Below, in pieces: positions 6,552-12,607 of a stretch of 21,798 nucleotides of DNA. Within the stretch, counting starts at the first letter, position 1, and the number at the start of each line of letters is the position of its first letter. A program made the translations under genes and the position numbers. Origin of the DNA: a virus; the IMG/VR virus record IMGVR_UViG_3300043410_001372, positions 1 through 21,798 of that record; one strand, 5' to 3'. The notes below the pieces were generated by a model that was not told where the DNA came from, ran no database searches, and was given only the letters and a program-made list of their open reading frames with translations.

Positions 6552-6890
6552 ATGTTAAAAGTAAAAAAAGCACATTGGTCTGCAGTAAACGGCACTAGTT
6601 TGCAAGGCTATGCAGACGCAGATTATGCTACACTTGTAGAAGTGTTTGGCAAGGAGCATAGTGACGGCGACGGCTACAAGGTGGACGCTGAATGGGACTT
6701 ACAATTTAGCAACGGCGTGGTTGCTACAATTTACAATTACAAAGACGGCGTTAACTACTGCGGCGAAGACGGCTTGCTTGTAGAAGACATTACAGACTGG
6801 CACATAGGTGGCAAGAGCAGACTTGCGGAGCAGACTGTTAACGACTACATTGCACAGCACTACGCAAAACAAAAAACCTTAACAGCATAA
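6552..6890 (+). CDS. Hypothetical early protein
   Basis: A 112-residue protein with alternating aromatic and charged residues (W-D-L-Q-F-S-N-G-V-V-A-T-I-Y-N-Y) giving a likely mixed alpha/beta fold: a central beta sheet and a C-terminal helix. I recall similar small proteins in other phages (D-W-H-I-G-G-K near the C-terminus) but no activity. It has its own promoter and AAGGAGCG site. Confidence 0.78.
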   Translation: MLKVKKAHWSAVNGTSLQGYADADYATLVEVFGKEHSDGDGYKVDAEWDLQFSNGVVATIYNYKDGVNYCGEDGLLVEDITDWHIGGKSRLAEQTVNDYIAQHYAKQKTLTA

Positions 6891-6909
6891 GGGCTATAGT
6901 GTAGCACAC

Positions 6910-6938
6910 TTGACAAAATGAGCGTGCTATGCTATACT
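6910..6938 (+). promoter_or_regulatory. Sigma-70 promoter
   Basis: TTGACA, 17 bases, TATACT; TAGCAC / GTGCTA arms flank the -35 box. It drives the gene at 6966. Confidence 0.88.
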
Positions 6939-6965
6939 ACACACTTAAACACTTAGGAGCAAACA

Positions 6966-7322
6966 ATGCAAGCAACACAGTTTAATGTTAGCAACAAGCT
7001 GACACTTGTAGGCGTAGAACAAAATGACGACACTACTGTAACAGAATACAAGTGCAAAGTAAAAGTGCAACTAGCAGGCGACAGTATATGGGACTGTAAA
7101 CTTAAGACAGTTACTATTACAGGCATTAGCATTGCAGAGGAAGACTTTGGCGATGGCGACACTTGCATACACATAGGTGTTGTACACACAGGTGGTAATG
7201 GCAGCTGGCGCTTGTACACAGACACAGGCTTTGCAGATGTTGTTAGCGACTTGCTAGGTACTACTGTTAGCTACACAGAGCAGGGTATGCAAGACGACGG
7301 CTATGCTAGCATGGAGCTGTAA
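6966..7322 (+). CDS. Hypothetical early protein
   Basis: This 118-residue acidic protein is predicted mostly beta (many T/V/C-rich strands, for example D-T-T-V-T-E-Y-K-C-K-V-K-V). No family is recognised. Start supported by AGGAGC at 6955-6960. The transcript ends at the fused terminator-promoter just downstream. Confidence 0.78.
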   Translation: MQATQFNVSNKLTLVGVEQNDDTTVTEYKCKVKVQLAGDSIWDCKLKTVTITGISIAEEDFGDGDTCIHIGVVHTGGNGSWRLYTDTGFADVVSDLLGTTVSYTEQGMQDDGYASMEL

Positions 7323-7335
7323 AACAACAAACTAC

Positions 7336-7364
7336 TTGACAGTATAGCATTTTGGTGCTATACT
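7336..7364 (+). promoter_or_regulatory. Sigma-70 promoter inside a terminator hairpin
   Basis: TTGACA, 17 bases, TATACT. The -35 box enters the left arm and the -10 box lies in the right arm of the hairpin at 7339-7366. Confidence 0.88.
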
Positions 7365-7372
7365 GTTTTTTT
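7339..7372 (+). terminator. Intrinsic terminator fused to promoter
   Basis: A perfect 11-base-pair stem (ACAGTATAGCA / TGCTATACTGT), 6-base loop and a run of seven T. It ends the upstream gene and contains the promoter of the downstream one. Confidence 0.85.
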
Positions 7373-7398
7373 ATGTGTAAATTAATAGGAGCGAAACT

Positions 7399-7704
7399 AT
7401 GTTTACAAAAACAACTGCTAGTGTTGCAACAGTAAAGCAATTTGTTAGAAGCATTGCGGATATTACATATACGGACGGCTATTACAGACGCATATGGCAG
7501 GATATGTGCAAAGCGGATACAACTAAACGCTACTTGGTGTTTAGGTTTTGGAATAGCGCAGAAGCAGACAAAGTAGCAAAGGAACTAGAGTGGTACTTGT
7601 TTGCTATGGGCTATGACAACAAGGTTAAGCGTACAAGCAAAGCTAGTTGCTACTATAGCAGAAGCGAAGGCGGCGAGTACGTGCGTGTTAAAGCAGTTTT
7701 TTAA
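7399..7704 (+). CDS. Hypothetical early protein
   Basis: A 101-residue basic protein with many aromatics (Y-Y-R-R-I-W, R-F-W-N-S-A-E-A-D-K-V-A-K-E-L) and a likely alpha/beta fold. The pattern suggests nucleic-acid binding but no family is recognised. AGGAGCGAA precedes the ATG, the exact complement of the loop sequence at 15627-15688. The next small gene begins 9 bases after its stop. Confidence 0.75.
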   Translation: MFTKTTASVATVKQFVRSIADITYTDGYYRRIWQDMCKADTTKRYLVFRFWNSAEADKVAKELEWYLFAMGYDNKVKRTSKASCYYSRSEGGEYVRVKAVF

Positions 7705-7713
7705 GGAGCGACA

Positions 7714-7869
7714 ATGACAAAAGAGACAGCACAGTTTTTGCTAGACATTGTATGGGAGCAGATAGCAGACGCGGAGGCGTATGTTAGCACTGACGACGAT
7801 GAGGACGGTGTGTACAGCGACAGGCTAGTGCAACTGGTACAAGCAGAACAAGCATTGCTTGAAGTGTAA
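7714..7869 (+). CDS. 51-residue acidic hypothetical protein
   Basis: The small frame starts MTKETAQFLLDIVW, is helical and has a cluster of Asp/Glu in the middle (T-D-D-D-E-D-G). It has AAGGAGCG right after the stop of the preceding gene, so it is the second gene of that operon. A terminator hairpin follows 9 bases after its stop. It is the last gene of the AT-rich block. Confidence 0.7.
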   Translation: MTKETAQFLLDIVWEQIADAEAYVSTDDDEDGVYSDRLVQLVQAEQALLEV

Positions 7870-7878
7870 TAACACTAC

Positions 7879-7915
7879 AGCGCACAGGGTCTTTGATTGA
7901 CGCTGTGCGCTTTTT
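7879..7915 (+). terminator. Intrinsic terminator fused to promoter
   Basis: A 9-base-pair stem (AGCGCACAG / CTGTGCGCT), 15-base loop and five T. The loop holds the -35 box of the next promoter and the right arm lies in its spacer. Confidence 0.82.
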
Positions 7916-7925
7916 GCGTTATAAT
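7897..7925 (+). promoter_or_regulatory. Sigma-70 promoter
   Basis: TTGACG, 17 bases, TATAAT. It drives the operon starting at 7953 and is interleaved with the upstream terminator. Confidence 0.82.
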
Positions 7926-7952
7926 ACACACATAGCAACAAAGGAGCGAGCG

Positions 7953-8087
7953 ATGAAAGACTACATTGTTTACACTTGCGAAGGTGTGCTGATCCTAGCA
8001 GCCCCTAACTTGGAAACAGCCTATGAGTTGGCTAACGAGTGGGAACTGGAGTTTGAGAGCATTGAGCTAGCTGAACGTCTTAACTAA
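7953..8087 (+). CDS. 44-residue hypothetical protein
   Basis: A small alpha/beta protein starting MKDYIVYTCEGVLIL, with an acidic C-terminal helix. The start is set by AAGGAGCG; an in-frame start at 7893 would place the promoter inside the gene. It is first of a three-gene unit (7953, 8097, 8246) with tight spacing. Confidence 0.7.
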   Translation: MKDYIVYTCEGVLILAAPNLETAYELANEWELEFESIELAERLN

Positions 8088-8096
8088 GGAGCAAGT

Positions 8097-8249
8097 ATGA
8101 CAGAAGCTGACTACAAGAAGCTAGAAGCCCTAGCTACTCTCAACGATGCTATTAGTCAAATTTATAACATCCCGGGAGATCGTTGGCAACTAGCTTACGA
8201 TGTGCTAGAAGCCGTATTGAGTAACTTAAAGATTGAGGAGCCCCAATGA
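8097..8249 (+). CDS. 50-residue hypothetical protein
   Basis: The small helical acidic protein starts MTEADYKKLEALATL. AAGGAGC sits directly upstream, and the stop overlaps the next start as ATGA (8246-8249). It is not recognised, but spacing, ribosome-binding site and coupling all support translation. Confidence 0.72.
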   Translation: MTEADYKKLEALATLNDAISQIYNIPGDRWQLAYDVLEAVLSNLKIEEPQ

Positions 8250-8503
8250 TTACAGCAGAAACACTACAGCGTCTTATCGCATACAATGCCCCTACCCTTA
8301 ACTCTATGGCCCGTGCTAACGGCTACAAGGGCCCTGCCTTTAGCTCTTGCAAGTTTCTGGGCATAAGCAATGGCGGACAGTTTGTCTACATGGCAGTATT
8401 CCTCGTAGAAGGCGGTACAGATAGTACTAAAGTGTACGTCACTTATGAGGCAGGAAATATTACAGCAGAGGTTGACAAAGTAGAGGTTTGGGCTTATAAT
8501 TAA
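8246..8503 (+). CDS. Hypothetical protein carrying the next promoter in its 3' end
   Basis: An 85-residue protein with a helical N-terminus and a beta-rich remainder (F-V-Y-M-A-V-F-L-V-E-G-G). No named family. Coupled to the upstream gene by ATGA. Its last codons (V-D-K-V-E-V-W-A-Y-N) encode a complete TTGACA...TATAAT promoter for the downstream gene, so coding and promoter functions share the same bases. Confidence 0.78.
   Translation: MITAETLQRLIAYNAPTLNSMARANGYKGPAFSSCKFLGISNGGQFVYMAVFLVEGGTDSTKVYVTYEAGNITAEVDKVEVWAYN
8472..8500 (+). promoter_or_regulatory. Sigma-70 promoter inside coding sequence
   Basis: TTGACA, 17 bases, TATAAT, all within the last 32 bases of the preceding gene. AAGGAGCGAA follows before ATG 8527. 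Confidence 0.88.
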
Positions 8504-8526
8504 CAAATACTAACAAGGAGCGAACC

Positions 8527-8796
8527 ATGTTAAACATCAGCAAAATTGCAAAAGTCTACAACGGTCGAATTGGTTGTATGTGCGGCTGCAAAGGCAAATA
8601 CAGTTACACAGTACACGGGGCAGTAGAAGACGCACCGGGCTATGATGTAAGCGACAGCGTCAACGAACGTAGTGTGCGCATTATTGCAAAGAAGGTGCTT
8701 GCAAACCCAAATGCAAAGTGGGAAGACAATTTGGTCTATGTAGAGGACCGTGCCGCTAACAAAATTCAAGTTGTGTTTTTTAAGGAGCAAGCATGA
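8527..8796 (+). CDS. Conserved phage protein with Cys motif
   Basis: This 89-residue protein has a cysteine cluster near residues 17-22 (C-M-C-G-C-K-G-K-Y) that could bind a metal, followed by a polar alpha/beta region. I recognise the C-x-C-x-C-K-G-K-Y-S-Y pattern from small conserved phage proteins without known role. It ends by ATGA overlap with the next gene, whose AAGGAGC lies in its last codons. Confidence 0.8.
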   Translation: MLNISKIAKVYNGRIGCMCGCKGKYSYTVHGAVEDAPGYDVSDSVNERSVRIIAKKVLANPNAKWEDNLVYVEDRAANKIQVVFFKEQA

Positions 8797-9032
8797 AAGT
8801 ATCTGAGCTGATTGAAGAGTTGCAGTACTTGGACCCTGAGGCAGAAGTCCACTTCTCATACAATTATGGCGACCACTGGCGCACAGAGGTTGCCCCTAAG
8901 GTCACTAATGTGCATGAAGGTGTTGTGACATATAGCGAGTACCACCGCATGGACAAAGTAGCCGATGAGGACTACGACGACGAAGACGAAGTGGAAGTTA
9001 AAAACCAACGCCGGGTTGTAATTATTGAATAA
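8793..9032 (+). CDS. Conserved acidic phage protein
   Basis: A 79-residue protein starting MKVSELIEELQYLDPEAEVH, a pattern common in small phage proteins (helix then a beta segment with F-S-Y-N-Y-G-D). The C-terminal part has a run of Asp/Glu (D-E-D-Y-D-D-E-D-E-V-E-V). The ATGA overlap with the preceding gene supports the start. Function unknown. Confidence 0.8.
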   Translation: MKVSELIEELQYLDPEAEVHFSYNYGDHWRTEVAPKVTNVHEGVVTYSEYHRMDKVADEDYDDEDEVEVKNQRRVVIIE

Positions 9033-9052
9033 CCCGTAGGACTGAAGGGGAT

Positions 9053-9081
9053 TTGACAAAAGTCTCCTTTGGTGCTACAAT
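9053..9081 (+). promoter_or_regulatory. Sigma-70 promoter with long leader
   Basis: TTGACA, 17 bases, TACAAT. It is spanned by an imperfect inverted repeat, and the expected start near 9088 gives a leader of about 120 nt, much longer than its neighbours. Confidence 0.85.
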
Positions 9082-9087
9082 AGAAAC

Positions 9088-9210
9088 AGTTAGAAAGCAA
9101 GGCGGTCCTCAAATGTAAGAACCCACGCAGAAATGCAAAAAGGGTTGTAACCAAGGGACACGAAGCGGGTTTGCGAGACCCGGCCTAAGCAAAACCAACT
9201 AGGAGCGAGC
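9088..9210 (+). ncRNA. Candidate structured leader RNA
   Basis: The leader of the gene at 9211 can fold into a branched structure: closing helix AGGC/GCCT (9100-9103 with 9183-9186), GTCCT/GGGAC (9105-9109 with 9155-9159), AACCC/GGGTT (9120-9124 with 9142-9146) with an inner GCA-GAAA-TGC hairpin, and CGGGT/ACCCG (9166-9170 with 9178-9182). It ends in AGGAGCG. I match it to no known riboswitch; it may be a regulatory leader or a small RNA. Confidence 0.4.
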
Positions 9211-9396
9211 ATGAAGATCACAATCACAATCCCCAAAGAAGCAGTAGAAGTAGTCAAGATCATGGCCAAAGAGGCCACGGGCAAGAAGCCCTCTAAGAAA
9301 CAGCTGATCGAGTTCTTTGTCACTGACATCGAGGGTGTCTATGGCGACACTTTCGAAGACGGTATTGAAGATGCTGTTGAATGTTACTTCTGTTGA
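9211..9396 (+). CDS. Small hypothetical protein with structured leader
   Basis: This 61-residue protein starts MKITITIPKEAVEVVKIMAK and ends in an acidic tail with E-C-Y-F-C. The strand-helix beginning is reminiscent of small regulators of the ribbon-helix-helix type, but no family is sure. AGGAGCG lies before the ATG. Its TGA stop is part of the -35 box of the next promoter. Confidence 0.72.
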   Translation: MKITITIPKEAVEVVKIMAKEATGKKPSKKQLIEFFVTDIEGVYGDTFEDGIEDAVECYFC

Positions 9397-9421
9397 CAGG
9401 GTCTTTATTTGGTGTTATAAT
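9393..9421 (+). promoter_or_regulatory. Sigma-70 promoter; -35 contains a stop codon
   Basis: TTGACA, 17 bases, TATAAT. The TGA of the preceding gene is bases 2-4 of the -35 box. The 30 bases from the -10 box to AGGAGC recur at 10834 and 14273. Confidence 0.9.
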
Positions 9422-9452
9422 TAAGGCTTAAACACACACAGGAGCAAACAAA

Positions 9453-9932
9453 ATGGCTACACGATCAACTATTGCACTTGAATTTGCAGACGGTACAGTT
9501 GGCATGATCTACTGTCACTGGGACGGTTACTTGGATAACAACGGCGCTATCCTGCGCGAGCACTACATGGACCCATTCAAAGTGCGTGAGCTGATTGACT
9601 TGGGTGACCTGTCTAGCCTGCGCCCACAGCTGGGCACACGGCATCCTTTCAGCTCAATTGGCACTATGGACTCCGCTGAGTACGACAAGCTCTACGGCGA
9701 TATGTGTACCTTCTACGGACGCGATCGCGGCGAGACTAACGTCAATGCTCGCTATTTTAAGAACTTTGAGGAATATGCACGAGAGCACCAGCGTGAGGAA
9801 TACGAATACATCCTGCGCAACGTCAACGGCAATGCTCAGTGGTTTGTTGAAATGTATGGCTGTGACGGTGAGTATTTGACCCTTGAGGATGCCTTTGAGT
9901 TCCAAGCAGCTCGCGAAAAGGAAGAAGTATGA
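9453..9932 (+). CDS. Conserved phage protein (MATRSTIA... family)
   Basis: A 159-residue protein beginning MATRSTIALEFADGTV, with Y-C-H-W-D-G-Y at about residue 20 and C-T-F-Y-G-R-D-R-G-E in the middle. I recognise this as a conserved hypothetical family found in many myoviruses and some bacteria; the biochemical role is unknown to me. The aromatic, acidic C-terminal half suggests a compact globular protein. AGGAGC site upstream; a UUCG hairpin follows the stop. Confidence 0.85.
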   Translation: MATRSTIALEFADGTVGMIYCHWDGYLDNNGAILREHYMDPFKVRELIDLGDLSSLRPQLGTRHPFSSIGTMDSAEYDKLYGDMCTFYGRDRGETNVNARYFKNFEEYAREHQREEYEYILRNVNGNAQWFVEMYGCDGEYLTLEDAFEFQAAREKEEV

Positions 9933-9948
9933 CAGGATTCCAAAGCAA

Positions 9949-9964
9949 ACGGGCTTCGGCCCGT
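9949..9964 (+). other. UUCG-tetraloop hairpin
   Basis: A 6-base-pair stem (ACGGGC / GCCCGT) with a TTCG loop directly after the 9453 gene. It has no T-run, so it is more likely an RNA-stabilising or processing hairpin than a terminator. It also argues that 9933-9985 is not coding. Confidence 0.7.
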
Positions 9965-9985
9965 GACAAACTCAAGGAGCACGGT

Positions 9986-10201
9986 ATGAAACGAGTTATT
10001 GTTGAAACAGTATTGATTCAGGAACTTGAAGTACCCGATGACTGGGAACGCGAACACGTCTTCGACTTCCTGGGCGAGTACCAATCATTCCGCACCGCAT
10101 TCCAAGGTGTGAGCAATGAGGATCAAACAGCCCGCATCGTTGATCTTAGTGTTGCGGACGAAGAAGTTAAAGAAATGGGCGAGGAGGCCTTTGATGACTA
10201 A
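9986..10201 (+). CDS. Small conserved hypothetical protein
   Basis: The 71-residue acidic protein starts MKRVIVETVLIQELEV. I chose ATG 9986 because AAGGAGC lies 6 bases upstream and the UUCG hairpin occupies the region before it; the alternative ATG 9929 overlaps the previous stop as ATGA and would give 90 residues. The next gene overlaps its end by 8 bases. Function unknown. Confidence 0.72.
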   Translation: MKRVIVETVLIQELEVPDDWEREHVFDFLGEYQSFRTAFQGVSNEDQTARIVDLSVADEEVKEMGEEAFDD

Positions 10202-10364
10202 AGTAGCAGAACTAGCCTATGACATTGAACAGCTATACATTGAGGGTTACGGTCCTAAGAGCATTGCTGTCCAACTAGGTTGTCCGATTGAAACGGTCTA
10301 TGAGTGGATTAAGAGTGTAGGCTGCGAAGAGGATTATGATCCTCATAATACCGTTAACAGTTAA
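10194..10364 (+). CDS. Helix-turn-helix peptide
   Basis: This 56-residue protein is almost entirely one helix-turn-helix unit: a helix E-Q-L-Y-I-E-G-Y, a turn with G-P-K-S-I-A-V-Q-L-G, then the recognition helix P-I-E-T-V-Y-E-W-I-K. It resembles the homeodomain-like HTH of transposase-type or sigma region-4-like DNA-binding proteins. It could be a small transcription regulator of this early region. GAGGAGG precedes the ATG by 7 bases. It overlaps the preceding gene by 8 bases. Confidence 0.8.
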   Translation: MTKVAELAYDIEQLYIEGYGPKSIAVQLGCPIETVYEWIKSVGCEEDYDPHNTVNS

Positions 10365-10381
10365 CGTTGTATCTATGCCAC

Positions 10382-10420
10382 AAACCCTGTATAGCCCTAC
10401 GGTTGACAGGGTTTTGTTTT
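10382..10420 (+). terminator. Intrinsic terminator fused to promoter
   Basis: A 9-base-pair stem (AAACCCTGT / ACAGGGTTT), 15-base loop, and TTTTGTTTT. The right arm includes the end of the TTGACA -35 box of the next promoter. Confidence 0.82.
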
Positions 10421-10431
10421 GGCTATATAAT
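10403..10431 (+). promoter_or_regulatory. Sigma-70 promoter, leaderless output
   Basis: TTGACA, 17 bases, TATAAT. ATG 10438 begins 7 bases after the -10 box, at the expected transcription start. Confidence 0.88.
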
Positions 10432-10437
10432 AGCGGT

Positions 10438-10581
10438 ATGATGAATAAGAAACCCACTCCAAAAAAGCACAGAGAGCACTTTGTTCTCTTCTGTACTGGC
10501 ACGCCCTTTAAGCCTAAGCGTGTGGAACTTAAGACACGCTATCAACGCAACCCTAAGCACAAAGGAAAAGACAATGATTGA
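10438..10581 (+). CDS. Small basic hypothetical protein, leaderless
   Basis: A 47-residue, strongly basic protein starting MMNKKPTPKKHREHF and rich in Lys/Arg throughout, possibly RNA- or DNA-binding. The start is fixed by the promoter, whose expected +1 is the A of this ATG; an in-frame start at 10336 lies upstream of the promoter. It overlaps the next gene by 8 bases. Confidence 0.7.
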   Translation: MMNKKPTPKKHREHFVLFCTGTPFKPKRVELKTRYQRNPKHKGKDND

Positions 10582-10822
10582 GATCACCCTAAATGGCTTG
10601 AACAAGCGCCAGCAAGTCCTTGCAGACATCCTGTGGAGCTTTGAAGAATGGCCTGAAGTGGATAGGTTTATCAAATCCCTACCCAAGCGTGAACGAGCTG
10701 AAGCAGAGGGCATCGTTGAGATGATGCGTTTGGAATTGGTAGAGGGCTATCGACAAGAAATGGGCATTACTGATAACCCTGAAGCTGACCAGGTTATTAG
10801 CAAGTTCCGGTTGACTAAGTGA
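10574..10822 (+). CDS. Hypothetical helical protein
   Basis: This 82-residue helical protein (MIEITLNGLNKRQQVLADIL...) has an acidic middle and no recognised domain. AAGGA precedes ATG 10574, which lies inside the end of the preceding frame. Its final codons F-R-L-T-K overlap the next gene's promoter -35 (TTGACT). Confidence 0.75.
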   Translation: MIEITLNGLNKRQQVLADILWSFEEWPEVDRFIKSLPKRERAEAEGIVEMMRLELVEGYRQEMGITDNPEADQVISKFRLTK

Positions 10823-10839
10823 GCTTTTGGACTTATAAT
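10811..10839 (+). promoter_or_regulatory. Sigma-70 promoter overlapping a gene end
   Basis: TTGACT, 17 bases, TATAAT. The -35 box encodes L-T of the preceding protein. The leader is the same as at 9416 and 14273. Confidence 0.87.
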
Positions 10840-10867
10840 TAAGGCTTAAACACACACAGGAGCAACG

Positions 10868-11137
10868 ATGAATATCAGCACACTTGAAGCCTATGTAGAT
10901 CAACAAAACAAATGGTCTGCTATGTTTAACAAGAACTACAAACCTCTGAGCTTGCTCAACGCACAAGATCGTCAGCGTATCGCAGAGATGATTGACTGTG
11001 CCCTAAGCCCAGAGAACTTGAGCTGTGATGGTGAACTGCCTACTGCGGAGGTTAACCGTCGCTACCGCCATCTTACTCGTTGTGCTCAGGAACTGCTGAG
11101 CATTGACCCTACTGTTCAAATTTACGAATTCAACTAA
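10868..11137 (+). CDS. Hypothetical protein
   Basis: An 89-residue helical protein starting MNISTLEAYVDQQNKW, with an R-Y-R-H-L-T-R-C segment near its C-terminal third. No family is recognised. AGGAGC site, shared 30-base promoter-leader cassette, and the downstream gene follows after 9 bases, so it forms an operon with the Api92-like gene. Confidence 0.75.
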   Translation: MNISTLEAYVDQQNKWSAMFNKNYKPLSLLNAQDRQRIAEMIDCALSPENLSCDGELPTAEVNRRYRHLTRCAQELLSIDPTVQIYEFN

Positions 11138-11146
11138 GGAGCAAAC

Positions 11147-11734
11147 ATGCCTAATTGGTGCAACAACACAGTGACTATCAGCCACGAGGACCCTGCTATG
11201 ATTGAGCGGGTGCGTAAGGCATTTAACGAGGGCAGACTGCTGGATGAATTTATTCCTGTGCCCAAAGACCTACACATTGTGGCAGGCCGTGTAGGTGCTG
11301 ACGACAACCCTGAGCAGATCGCTCTTGAGGCCGCAGAGAAGAGCAACCGCGAGAAGTATGGATACTCTACTTGGTATGACTTCTGTGTCAACGAGTGGGG
11401 CACTAAGTGGGATGTAGGCGCTGATGGTCAAGAGGCTATTGACAACGGCAACAACACACTGAGCCTGAACTTCGATAGTGCCTGGGCTCCTCCTGTTAAT
11501 GCTTACGAGAAGTTGATTGAGATGGGCTTTAAGATCCTTGCCTACTACTATGAGCCTGGCATGGCCTTTGCTGGCAAGTGGGAAGATGGCAATGATGACT
11601 ACTACGAGTATGGTGGTATGTCAGCAGACGAAATTGCCAACACACTGCCCGATGACTTAGACGAGTGCTTCGGTATCAGTGAAGATGTAGCAATGTGGGA
11701 AGAAGAAAACAAGGAAGAAGAAAATGAAAACTAA
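11147..11734 (+). CDS. Api92/DUF1281-like phage protein
   Basis: This 195-residue protein begins MPNWCNNTVTISHEDPAMIE and contains N-E-W-G-T-K-W-D in the middle, both hallmarks of the Api92/DUF1281 family, which has a ferredoxin-like fold. Proteins of this family are found in many phages and mobile elements and have no established activity. The tail is highly acidic (E-E-E-N-K-E-E-E). AAGGAGC upstream; second gene of the operon from 10811. Its last codons hold the AAGGA site of the next gene, which overlaps by 11 bases. Confidence 0.9.
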   Translation: MPNWCNNTVTISHEDPAMIERVRKAFNEGRLLDEFIPVPKDLHIVAGRVGADDNPEQIALEAAEKSNREKYGYSTWYDFCVNEWGTKWDVGADGQEAIDNGNNTLSLNFDSAWAPPVNAYEKLIEMGFKILAYYYEPGMAFAGKWEDGNDDYYEYGGMSADEIANTLPDDLDECFGISEDVAMWEEENKEEENEN

Positions 11735-11894
11735 TCGAGAAAAGAATACAGCATACGATCGATCCCAAAGGGATCGAGTGCGACCTAAACGAGGCAACTA
11801 CGATTGGGAATCCCTTGATGCAGTAATCCGCCTTTGGGCAAAGGACAGCCGTGAGCGTTCTACACTTCAATTCAAGACCTTGGACAGTATTTGA
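11724..11894 (+). CDS. 56-residue basic hypothetical protein
   Basis: The protein starts MKTNREKNTAYDRSQRD, is basic in its first half and ends L-K-T-L-D-S-I-like (F-K-T-L-D-S-I). AAGGA lies about 8 bases before the ATG inside the Api92-like gene. It also overlaps the following gene by 44 bases in another frame. It is compact and probably translationally coupled on both sides; function unknown. Confidence 0.65.
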   Translation: MKTNREKNTAYDRSQRDRVRPKRGNYDWESLDAVIRLWAKDSRERSTLQFKTLDSI

Positions 11895-12177
11895 TCCGGG
11901 CAATAAGGAACATCGTCACTGGTATAACCAATTTGTTATACAGGGTGGCTGGGGGCGGTGTCCTTACCGGTTCATTGTGCCCGAAGATCATGGGGATTTG
12001 ATTACCATGTGCCAACGAGCTCTAGTCAAATGGTATGTAGACAACGAGTTCAACAGTGTGGCAAAAAAACAACACACTCTGGTTAACCAAAATGTTAAAA
12101 AAACGGTTGACAAAGTGAGTAAAAGGACATACAATAGAGTTAAGTTGGTAACAACCACCAACCTAAACACACAGTAA
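11851..12177 (+). CDS. Hypothetical protein with GTG start
   Basis: A 108-residue protein whose core (W-Y-N-Q-F-V-I-Q-G-G-W-G-R-C-P-Y-R-F) looks like a real globular sequence. The start is GTG with AAAGGA 5 bases upstream, inside the preceding gene. The Lys/Thr-rich last 40 residues overlap the next promoter (12107-12135), so the C-terminus is low-complexity and may be non-conserved. Confidence 0.65.
   Translation: MSVLHFNSRPWTVFDPGNKEHRHWYNQFVIQGGWGRCPYRFIVPEDHGDLITMCQRALVKWYVDNEFNSVAKKQHTLVNQNVKKTVDKVSKRTYNRVKLVTTTNLNTQ
12107..12135 (+). promoter_or_regulatory. Sigma-70 promoter inside coding sequence
   Basis: TTGACA, 17 bases, TACAAT, inside the 3' part of the preceding gene. The leader has a GTTGGT / ACCAAC hairpin and AAAGG before ATG 12197. 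Confidence 0.85.
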
Positions 12178-12196
12178 CTTTTGAAAGGCAATTATT

Positions 12197-12562
12197 ATGG
12201 CTACAGATAAACTCTTTAATGTTGTTGGCGTTTCTAAACTCAACGGTGAGTACAAGGTGCGCTTTGCGACTGATGTAATGCGAGTCAAGGTGCTCGCCAA
12301 ACACGGTCACGAAGACATTCGTCTTGCTGAGTTGGACAAGCCTATGACCAAGTATGATGGTGTTAAGGCTATCCAGAGCATGGATGAGTTCAAGGATGCG
12401 GCTGCTCAGTCAGCTATCGCCGACTACCTCGACGAGAAAGCACCTAAGGCTCCTAAAGCCAAGGCAGGCCCCGCTGTCAAGGCCCCAGCTAAGGCCACTA
12501 AGGTCAAAGCACCTGCAAAGGCCACAGTGCCTGCAACTGAGGACGAAGACGCTCCTTTCTAA
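12197..12562 (+). CDS. Conserved phage protein with Lys/Ala/Pro tail and acidic tip
   Basis: This 121-residue protein has an N-terminal domain (residues 1-80, starting MATDKLFNVVGVSKLNGEYK, an N-terminal pattern I recall from aquatic phages) and a tail of Ala/Lys/Pro repeats like histone tails. It ends T-E-D-E-D-A-P-F, close to the acidic tip of bacterial SSB proteins (D-D-D-I-P-F). The tail suggests nucleic-acid or partner binding; this is inference. It has its own promoter and no AGGAGC motif, unlike most genes here. Confidence 0.8.
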   Translation: MATDKLFNVVGVSKLNGEYKVRFATDVMRVKVLAKHGHEDIRLAELDKPMTKYDGVKAIQSMDEFKDAAAQSAIADYLDEKAPKAPKAKAGPAVKAPAKATKVKAPAKATVPATEDEDAPF

Positions 12563-12574
12563 TTATAACTAAAT

Positions 12575-12595
12575 GCCCGGGTGCAATGCCCGGGC
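12575..12595 (+). other. Hairpin after the 12197 gene
   Basis: A 7-base-pair stem (GCCCGGG / CCCGGGC) with a 7-base loop. Little T-rich sequence follows, so termination would be weak; it may shield the RNA 3' end or act as a processing site. Confidence 0.5.
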
Positions 12596-12607
12596 TATCT
12601 AATCGAT

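Noticed and set aside
8264-8506. Minus-strand frame antisense to 8246-8503
   Set aside because: The plus-strand gene has ATGA coupling, whereas the antisense frame lacks a ribosome-binding site.
9088-9210. Known riboswitch class (cobalamin, THF, preQ1, guanidine) or ribozyme
   Set aside because: I do not see the conserved cores of those classes, so it is left as an unassigned structured leader.
9929-9985. ATGA-coupled earlier start of the 9986 gene
   Set aside because: A perfect UUCG hairpin fills the region, and the conserved AAGGAGC site points to ATG 9986. Kept as an alternative in the entry.
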